Assembly (NCBI GenBank): GCA_003427395.1 | Contig: BFEA01000397.1 | Location: 894,543-920,643, forward strand | Source: Chara braunii | Taxonomy: Eukaryota; Streptophyta; Charophyceae; Charales; Characeae | Reading direction: 5' to 3' | Length of the DNA stretch: 26,101 nt | The notes under the pieces: model-generated | Told to the model about the DNA's origin: nothing | Database searches by the model: none | The model's input: the letters and a program-made list of their open reading frames with translations, nothing else | Shown: one piece after another, positions 19,691-26,101 of the stretch | Position numbering within the stretch: the first letter of the stretch is position 1 | Layout of the letters: the number at the start of each line of letters is the position of its first letter | Translations under genes and position numbers: made by a program

Positions 19691-19730
19691 CGTCGACCTT
19701 TTTTTTTTTTCTTTTTTTTTCGTCGACCTT
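19691..19730 (-). mobile_element. Apparent tail-only poly(A) insertion, minus orientation
   Basis: A T-rich run (19701-19720, interrupted by one C) is flanked by perfect 10-bp duplicates of CGTCGACCTT (19691-19700 and 19721-19730). It resembles a target-primed insertion in which only the poly(A) tail was copied. Confidence 0.5.
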
Positions 19731-19753
19731 CTTTAGACATCTTGTGAAACAAA

Positions 19754-19801
19754 ACGTTGAACTCAAAAAAAAAAAAAAAAAAAAAAAAAAACGTTGAACT
19801 C
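19754..19801 (+). mobile_element. Apparent tail-only poly(A) insertion, plus orientation
   Basis: A pure A run of about 26-27 bases is flanked by perfect 11-bp duplicates of ACGTTGAACTC (19754-19764 and 19791-19801). It has the same architecture as the insertion 24 bases to the left, but in opposite orientation. Confidence 0.55.
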
Positions 19802-19862
19802 TTCCAAAAATGCCTAGTCAGTTTGCAACTTTGCACAAAGCAAACTTGGGTTGTGGTCCCAC

Positions 19863-20002
19863 TAGCAAAGAGGATCGATCGAATGCCTGCATCTGGACGA
19901 GTTTATGGAGATGTGCAGGAAATCGATATTGAACTTCTTTTCTGCATCTCCTCTGCATAAAACACATTCAGATTCAGGCATTCGATCCTATCCTCTTTGC
20001 TA
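19863..20002. repeat. Long foldback, about 33-bp arms
   Basis: The left arm 19863-19895 (TAGCAAAGAGGAT then ATCGAATGCCTGCATCTG) and right arm 19969-20002 are reverse complements with few differences. An inner pair, 19907-19918 and 19942-19951, continues the stem with a two-base bulge. It is a MITE-like or precursor-hairpin-like structure. Confidence 0.7.
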
Positions 20003-20149
20003 ATGCTACCTCGGCCTTGGTGTGTCCTCGTATCCATCTCGATAGGACTTGAGCTTTTTTTTTTTTTTTGTACGATCCTTCCCCAGGATCACCTAGGGGA
20101 AACCTTGCGACTTCTCCCGTCGGAGCCTTCCGTAGGATCACCTACACTC

Positions 20150-20247
20150 TTCCCCCGAATACAACGTACCGTCATTATTATAGCTGAATTTGGGGCAACT
20201 TTGAGTCTGGATACTGTGATAATGACCTTATGTTGTATTCGGGGGAA
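20150..20247. mobile_element. 98-bp foldback / MITE-like element
   Basis: A perfect 16-bp terminal inverted repeat, TTCCCCCGAATACAAC (20150-20165) against 20232-20247. Weaker pairing continues inward (GTCATTATT against AATAATGAC-like text). No convincing target-site duplication was seen. Two small hairpins sharing the loop ATCA lie just upstream (20079-20101 and 20132-20145). Confidence 0.6.
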
Positions 20248-20561
20248 TAAGGGTTGCAAGAGCGAGCAAGTCATCAGCTCGTGCTGATAATGTCTCTGCC
20301 TTCCCTTTGTACACACATCGCCCGTCGCTCCTACCGATCAATGGAATGGTCCGGTGAAGTGTCTGGGTCTGGATTGCGGTGATCTCGGCGGTTTGTGGCT
20401 GGGGGTGCTGTGAGAAGTGCATTGAAGCTTATCATTTAGTGGACTTAAGCTTTTTGCTTTTTGGGGGGCTTCATATTTTATCAATGATTCAGGACAGGGG
20501 TGCATTCATTGCTAATTTCATGGTGTCCAGGTGAAGATTTCGTAATCGGCCGCTCTGTGGA

Positions 20562-20591
20562 CATATATATACATATATATATATATATATG
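20562..20591. repeat. (TA)n microsatellite
   Basis: About 30 bases of AT/TA repeats. From here to 21790 I find no gene. A short open frame at 21415-21606 has a weak reverse-transcriptase-tail look (KAFVIKSYVLRSVIMPSL), too slight to annotate. Confidence 0.9.
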
Positions 20592-21790
20592 TAAATATAA
20601 GGTCTATTGATTGGTCAACGAAGGCGACCGGAAGCAGACATACAAACACCGTCGAAGAATTCAAAATAGCAGAGAAGGATGATGGACGAGAGGGAAAGAA
20701 GGAGGTAAAGACGAAGGTAAAGAAGATGAAGAGAGAAGAAGCCAAGTCAAAAACCAGTTTCCCTGAACGCCACTTGAAATCTTAAAATTGATCGTGAAAA
20801 GCATGAATGGCGGAAGACCCGACCGCCGAAGCAGTCTCATCAAGGGTCGTAGTCGACGCAGGTAACGAAGTTATTAACTAGGCTAGTAAATATACTAAAA
20901 CAGAAAAGCCAAAATAGAAGCTACTGCGTCGAAAAGTACCTACACAGCTCTGCGACTGAAACCAGCCGGCAACTCCGAGGAAAGCAGGAAATGTATTAGG
21001 TCCTAAAACAGGACAAATGCCTAAAAATAAAGGTTCCTAACCAATGGAACAGAAAAATATCGTTTCCGCAACCTACACTCAAAAAATCATCCACTTTTAC
21101 GGTAGACACCTAGCCGAAACAGGGAATCCAGCCACAGTTCACAAAAGGGACCAAGTGCAATGGTACACCGGAATATTAAAATGAACCAATCGACAGATAG
21201 GAGGTCAGAACCACCAAAAACTCCAAAGTCATTCAGATAGGACGTAACGTAGAAACCGAGGTCGCAAATACAATGGTCGCACAAATATAAGCCGGAAAAA
21301 ATAGGAACAACTCAAAACCATTTGTCCCAGTTAGTCTCCACTTGCACGGATTAAGAGATACTGTGACCGTAGATAGCAAAGATCAACGGCCGCAAAGTCT
21401 CCTAATTTGGGCGAGTGGGACCTTACCTTGCCCCGGTGGGCATGGCAGACGCCCTGGAGACGGGCATACGGGCACTACTGACACGTTCCAAAATGCATCT
21501 GACTGCAAGTACGACCCAGACCTGGATGAATCTGAATGCAATCATGTCCAAAGCTTTTGTTATAAAGTCCTATGTACTACGTAGTGTGATTATGCCCTCA
21601 CTCTAAGAGCGTATGTGGTCCACATTCCGATCAGAAACAGAAGAGTCTCTGGTTGAACTGCGTTAACTGTATCGCAGAGACATGCAGATTCAGCCGGAAA
21701 ATCGAATGTCCTGGTGCGTCATTTCGCCCAGCGTCTGCGTTTGTGTTTGCCTGCACACGCAATGAAACGAATAGTAGCAACGTCGGCTTC

Positions 21791-23079
21791 GGGTCTGATC
21801 CCACTACTACACTACAGCCCAGTTACACTGTAGTTTGCGGATCCCACCACTTTCCGACTTTGTCGCAGCCGCCGAAATATTTTGCCATACTTCTTGTCGT
21901 GGCAGCACCTCCGCGAATGGTGCAAGCGTAGTTGCTACAAATTTTGTGGAGGCCGTGAGTGATTTCGGTGTGCGACTTCTTAGTCAGAATGACTTCAAGG
22001 GGTAGAGCTGCTGGGGGTATCTGTTCAGAAAAACCATCACAACTTCAAGGGGCAAGATGAACACACAACTGACAAAGCAAAGTGACAGCAAACTGATGCA
22101 AATAGATTGAGTAGATTGTCAAAGGAAGTGATGATTGTCAGAACATAGAACAGAGTCAGAACCTTCAGCAAAATTGGGAAATTGGGGGTCCTTCCACCAA
22201 TGCACCGAGGGCACGGGCGGGCGGGCGCAATTTTCGCGTGGTGAACGCGAGGGAAAATAGAAGGTCTCACTCTGTTCTGCACCGTTGCAGGTACGGAGAT
22301 CGGAGCGTTCGCAATCGCGGAGTCGAAAATTCGCTACGAGAAACAGCACGGGGAGAAACTGCCGGGCCAATTAAAATACCCGTTTCCTTTTCACCGCGCC
22401 GTTTCCAACCTTACCAGCGAGACAGCTCAAGTCCTTCAAGCGGCGATGCTCCCTTGAATTTTTCTTCTAGGCCTTTGGGTGAGCCCGTTAATGACAGGGG
22501 TGCTGAACCCCTAGTCCCTGTTCTTACCGGCCCAGTGCCTAGGCCTCCCTTGGAGGTTTTCTTTCCGGAGGGGTCTGCGGGTGCTATAAATCGAGGGTTC
22601 CTGCAGGCACCTATTTGCATCACCCCTGCTGGCCTTGCTTCAAGTGCCGAGGGCGGTACCCAATCTGCAGCTGCTGCGAATCCTGGGTAAGTTCATTCTT
22701 AGTCCTTAGATTGTCAGGTGGTACTGCCAGTGATTGTCTGCTTGCCTTCCCGCCCACCCGTCCGCAGACGTCGCTGCCCGTGACAGCACTAGGTGCGGGG
22801 CCAATGGTCTTTTAGCATTCACGCCTTCTATGGGCATCTCTGCAGCGAAAAAGAGGGAGATTTTTTTTTTTTTTTTATTGTTTTGTCGTCCGTTTGCAGC
22901 ATTTCGATTGGCTGCCCTCTGCAACAGCCCACAAAGAACAGCCGCGGGTTCCGGAAAAGCACCGAAGAAGTCGCCCTGGTGGGGTCCAATTTTAGTTTTT
23001 CGTCCCCCCACGGCCGCTGACATCTTTGTAGTGCTTTTTCACAACTACAGTCGTAGTGTAGTGGTGGGATCAGACCCTT
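21791..23079. mobile_element. Possible 1.3-kb terminal-inverted-repeat element
   Basis: 21791-21815 (starting GGGTCTGATCCCAC) is the reverse complement of 23055-23079 with one mismatch in 25. Beyond a short gap both ends continue with ACTGTAGTT, lengthening the similarity to about 45 bases. Flanking triplets are TTC on the left and TTA on the right, so no exact target duplication. No transposase is visible inside. The element could be non-autonomous, or the arms could be two independent copies of a short repeat. Confidence 0.45.
22291..22688 (+). CDS. Candidate internal exon, product unknown
   Basis: A strong acceptor (CTGCACCGTTGCAG, ending 22290) and a near-consensus donor (GG followed by GTAAGT at about 22688) bound a frame open throughout. 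It encodes a Pro/Ser/Arg-rich segment without a known domain. Acceptor-like tracts lie downstream at about 22766 (CCGTCCGCAG) and 22899 (CCGTTTGCAG), so further exons are possible. The exon sits inside the inverted-repeat pair and may be cargo or chance. Confidence 0.35.
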
Positions 23080-23116
23080 AGCATGCGCATTTGCACGGCC
23101 TGACTTTCCCCCCCCC

Positions 23117-23204
23117 AACATAACGCGTATAGGCGTTATGTTCGGAGGAAAGAGGGAACAAAAGGCATAACGCCGCCCTCCGGCGGGCGTACTACCGCGG
23201 TAGT
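23117..23204. other. Three close hairpins
   Basis: AACATAACGC/GCGTTATGTT (23117-23126/23133-23142, 10 bp), CCGCC-CTCC-GGCGG near 23172-23185, and the 14-bp palindrome ACTACCGCGGTAGT (23191-23204). A T-rich run (23235-23270) follows. Confidence 0.8.
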
Positions 23205-23230
23205 TAGTTATACACCACAAGCAATCCGCC

Positions 23231-23266
<36 letters not shown>

Positions 23267-23401
23267 TTTTAAAAGAGAGAGAAATACTACAGTCTATTGG
23301 TGGGGATGCCCCTGGACATCATTTTTTTGACCAGATGCATTCAAAATCTTCGCGGAAGGCGAGTGGTGCACCGACGAGGCCCTCAGGCTGCCATGGTACA
23401 T

Positions 23402-23410
23402 TTATATATA
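23402..23410 (+). promoter_or_regulatory. Possible TATA box of the beta-helix gene
   Basis: TTATATATAGG lies about 165 bases ahead of the first ATG of the repeat-encoded leader (23576). It is the only TATA-like site close upstream. Confidence 0.35.
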
Positions 23411-23574
23411 GGTCTGTCCGCCTGCGGAGGCGTAGTGTGTGTCCTTCGCCCGTCGAGCTTCTCGACAGCAGGGAGGCAGGGGTGACATACGTCCAGGCTG
23501 CTTTGCCGTAGTTCGGTCGGTGTGTCAGCCTTTGCACCATACTCGGACTCGCCCCCGGGAGCGTGCAGAGCAGC

Positions 23575-23645
23575 TATGGCTATGGCTATGGCTCTGGCTC
23601 TGCCTCTGCCTCTGGCTATGGCTGTGGCTATGGCTATGGCGGCTT
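23575..23645 (+). repeat. (TGGCTN)n hexamer repeat in the leader
   Basis: About eleven units of TGGCTA, TGGCTC or TGCCTC. Its unit length is a multiple of three, so changes in unit number alone do not shift the frame. Confidence 0.9.
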
Positions 23646-24890
23646 GTGGTACTGACGGCAACGACAGGGAGGAGGTCGTTGCTGCGACTGCTGCTGCTGC
23701 TGCCGGGTATTTTTGTTGCCGTCTCGGCAGCGATACCGCTGACGGCAGGGTACGGCCTGGAGGAGTTTCTGGCGGCGCTCAATGATGAGACCTTGGTCTA
23801 TCAGGAAGTGAAAGGGGACGTGGTCCTCAACGGCTCGTTACCCGCCATCACGGGCAGGAACCTCACGCTCGTGGGCAGAGCGCCACGTGGCAGGCGTCCA
23901 GTGATTGACGGAGCATCGAAGCATGGCGGATCGGAGTCGCTGTCGCTGACGCTGAAGAACTTAGAGTTCCGCAACTTCAACGGAACGGCGCCGATTTTCA
24001 AGACTAGGACGCACGACATCGTCATCCAAGATTGCGTCTTTAGGAACAACCGCGCGGTGGCGGGGTTCTTTTCAGCGAGGGCGTCTGTGGTGTATGTTTC
24101 GTACGGCAGCCTGAAGATCTCTGGCTCTCTCTTTGCCAACAACAGGGTGGAGGGACGTTTTGGGGAAGGCGGGGCTGTGTACGCGATCGGAAGCGTCACG
24201 GTGATTGAGAGGACGGTGTTTAGGAGCAACGAGGCGATGGGAACGGGGGGCACGGGGAAAGGTGGGGCCATGTATATATGGGCGCCTACGTACCGCATCA
24301 GCGATTGTGTATTCGAAGGTAACAAGGTCGACGGCCATGGCGGCGCAGTGGTGGTTTCGATCGCCGGGCGGGGGGAGATCGTGGGGTCGCGCTTCGCGCG
24401 CAACTCCGCGTACTCCACGAGTTCAAGATTTAAGCGGTACGCGACAGGTGGGGCCATCAGCATCTACGGTGAGGAGTTCACAAGCATCAGCGGATGCACG
24501 TTCACAGAAAACAAGGCGGAGGGCAGGCGAGGAGGGGCAGTGTCTCTGTCGATGTACCAGGCGGACGTCACCATGTCCGGCTGCAAGTTCGAGAGGAACG
24601 CCGCCGGAAGATACGGCGGGGCTGTGGGTGCGCGCCTCGTGCCCGCCGACTTCGTGGAGGGGTCACGTGGCGTTTATCTGGGTGACCACGGGGCTCCATG
24701 GAGTAGAACGAAGTTCTGCAGAGGGAACACGTACTCGGGAAATTTGGCGGGAAAGTCTGGCGCGAACAACATATACGTGGACGTGCGCAACAGTTCCGAG
24801 AGCGGAGTGTCCTTCTGCCCGAGCCGGCCTCCTCTTGCTCTCATCGAAGCCGCGCCGGCCGCTGTCACCAACTCCTGCGCAGCCTGCTGA
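23576..24890 (+). CDS. Secreted right-handed beta-helix (PMP-like) protein
   Basis: The long frame ends with TGA at 24888-24890. Its body carries repeated GGA(V/M/I) and FxxN motifs (GGAVYA, FRSNEA, GGAMYI, FEGNK, GGAVVV, FARNSA, GGAISI, FTENKA, GGAVSL, FERNAA, GGAVGA). This is the signature of polymorphic-outer-membrane-protein and pectin-lyase-like beta-helix folds, typical of extracellular or wall-associated proteins. A Leu-rich core then Ala-Val-Ser-Ala (about 23685-23735) looks like a signal peptide. The start is unresolved. The frame has no ATG before the helix. ATG codons at 23576 onward, in the (TGGCTA) repeat, are one frame off and end at 23785. Either an upstream exon supplies the start, or there is a one-base error or mutation near 23650. 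Cysteines near the C-terminus may form disulfides. Confidence 0.7.
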
Positions 24891-25074
24891 ACCGCTACCG
24901 TAGTAGGGACATCAATGTCGCACTTGCATGGATTGGATTCCCCCCGCGCCCCTCCCCCCTCCCGCCCGCGCTGGCCGTCGATTATCGTAGTCGACGATCA
25001 GATACGAACAATCCATGAGGATGCAGACCCGGACTGGGACGGCAGTGGCATGCAGTAGAGAGGGGCAAACTCCT

Positions 25075-25450
25075 CCCGACGACCTGGGTTCGAATCCAGT
25101 TGTTGGATGACGGAGAAAGGAGCGCGAGCGCGGCGGCCCTGGGTTCGAACTCCAGCATGAGAAAAAAGAGAGAGCCAGTCGCACCTGGGTTCGAACTCTT
25201 GGTTCGAACTTGGAACCTGGGTCTTCTTGCCGGAGTTCGAACTTGAACCGTGTTCAAACTCCAGCAGTTCGTCCAACGACTTGGTTCCAACTCTGGGTTC
25301 AAACTCCTGGTTCGAACCAAGTTGTCGAACCAGTCTTGGTTTGAACCAGTTCGTCCAACGACTTGGTTCGAACCCTGGGTTGAAACTCCTGGTTCGAACC
25401 AAGTTGTTGGACGAACTGCCGGAGTTTGAACCCAGGGTTCAAACCAAGTT
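25075..25450. repeat. Field of palindromic GGTTCGAACC-type repeats
   Basis: More than a dozen variants of GGTTCGAAC(C/T)C, itself a palindrome, alternate with AAGTTGTTGGACGAACTG and its complement. The strongest foldback pairs 25347-25374 with 25391-25418 (27 of 28 bases, 16-base loop). Outer arms 25335-25346 and 25437-25448 also pair. The first unit, 25087-25097, equals a Pol III B box (GGTTCGAATCC), but no good tRNA cloverleaf could be drawn. 24900-25074 holds nothing recognised. Confidence 0.8.
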
Positions 25451-25728
25451 GTTGGTGGGTTCAGGGCAAAGGGAGTTGGGAGGTGAAAAAGGAACTCCGG
25501 CATCAGAAATGAGAAAGAGAGAGCCAGTCCCTCAGCTGGGTTCCAACTCTTCCATTCAAATGGAGTTTGCGGGTGGGTGAAAGAGGCAGGGCAGTCTGCA
25601 TGAGAAAGACAAAGGAGTTCAGATGGGTTCTACCTCCTCCTCCATGCAGATGAGGAATAAGGAAGAGAGTTGGGTGACGACATGCGGGCAGTCTTCTCCC
25701 TGTCACTGGACCGAAGGAAGGAGACAAA

Positions 25729-25816
25729 ATACCTTTCTCGCCCTTTTGGCTAAGATCAAGTGTAGGATCTGTTCTGATCAGTTTAATATCTCATCCGTGA
25801 CCCATAGGGTCACACA
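25729..25816 (+). pseudogene. 3'-truncated U2 snRNA copy
   Basis: The 5' 80 or so bases match U2 snRNA: ATACCTTTCTCG, CTTTTGGCTAAGATCAAG, then TCAGTTTAATATCT. The branch-site recognition segment reads GTAGGA (25762-25767) instead of the near-universal GTAGTA. Stem IIa is weakened (TCTCAT for TCTGAT). A hairpin at the place of stem IIb is perfect (GTGACCC-ATA-GGGTCAC, 25797-25813) though its bases differ from those usual in U2. The Sm site and the 3' stem-loops are missing, replaced by an A-rich tail. No snRNA promoter elements were seen upstream. A processed retropseudogene is the best reading. Confidence 0.8.
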
Positions 25817-25844
25817 CACAAAAAAAACAAAAAACAAAAAAAAA
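25817..25844 (+). repeat. A-rich tail of the U2 copy
   Basis: A runs with single C interruptions directly follow the U2-like part. This is consistent with target-primed reverse transcription. No target-site duplication was found by eye. Confidence 0.7.
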
Positions 25845-26018
25845 CGCGACTGCAGGTAGCTCATAGGAACTTGCCAGGCAGTTCGCGGGCACTTCACGTG
25901 CAGGAGGCAGGAGGCAGTCTTCAGCATTCAGCATCAGCACTCTGGAGGAGCGCTGCAGTAGTCGCAGCTAGCACTAGAGTAGTCTTCAGCGCTGGGTGCT
26001 GCTAGGAGGTAGAGCAGT

Positions 26019-26021
<3 letters not shown>

Positions 26022-26101
<80 letters not shown>
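26022..26101. repeat. (GA)n microsatellite, right edge
   Basis: An 80-base pure GA run reaching the window end. 25845-26021 holds no gene. Confidence 0.98.

Noticed and set aside
21415-21606. LINE reverse-transcriptase C-terminal fragment
   Set aside because: Only about 18 residues look suggestive, with no catalytic motif and a stop immediately after.
25030-25103. tRNA gene around the B box
   Set aside because: The T-stem has mismatches, the anticodon arm has no normal loop and no acceptor stem closes; at most a tRNA-like remnant.

Overview
This is eukaryotic nuclear DNA. Spliceosomal intron signals, TATA-like boxes, a U2 snRNA copy, retroelement gag genes, microsatellites and homopolymer runs all point that way. 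The secreted right-handed beta-helix protein, the plant-like splice acceptors and the large non-coding share fit a streptophyte or other alga; a charophyte such as Chara is my best guess. That is inference, and an oomycete or another protist cannot be excluded. Both ends run into (GA)n, so the window may be a contig bounded by microsatellite.

Layout. 1-2140: repeats with no secure gene. 2158-6564, minus strand: four tandemly placed genes whose coding part begins just after a splice acceptor ending in GCAG. One is an unrelated 225-aa ORF. The other three are copies of one unrecognised family of about 297 aa: one intact, one with a lost start codon and a nonsense codon, one badly decayed. At least two of the family copies share a duplicated upstream module. 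6662-9245, minus strand: a long gene of the DUF7869 type (transposase or integrase-like), broken by a TAG codon and two frame breaks.

10.3-17.8 kb differs in character. It holds a 54-bp minisatellite, then about 1.2 kb packed with perfect hairpins of unrelated sequence. Next come two diverged gag modules with zinc knuckles but no polymerase. After them lies an array of eight hairpins of about 63 bp spacing, whose loops are all of the GNRA class and whose stems vary with several paired changes. A second hairpin-dense stretch ends the region. The gag modules plus structured arrays may form one non-autonomous retroelement; that is a hypothesis.

17.8-26.1 kb: mostly non-coding, with foldback elements, two apparent tail-only poly(A) insertions flanked by target-site duplications, and a possible 1.3-kb terminal-inverted-repeat element carrying an exon. 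It also holds a secreted beta-helix protein gene with an unresolved start, a field of palindromic repeats, and a 3'-truncated U2 snRNA pseudogene with an A-rich tail.
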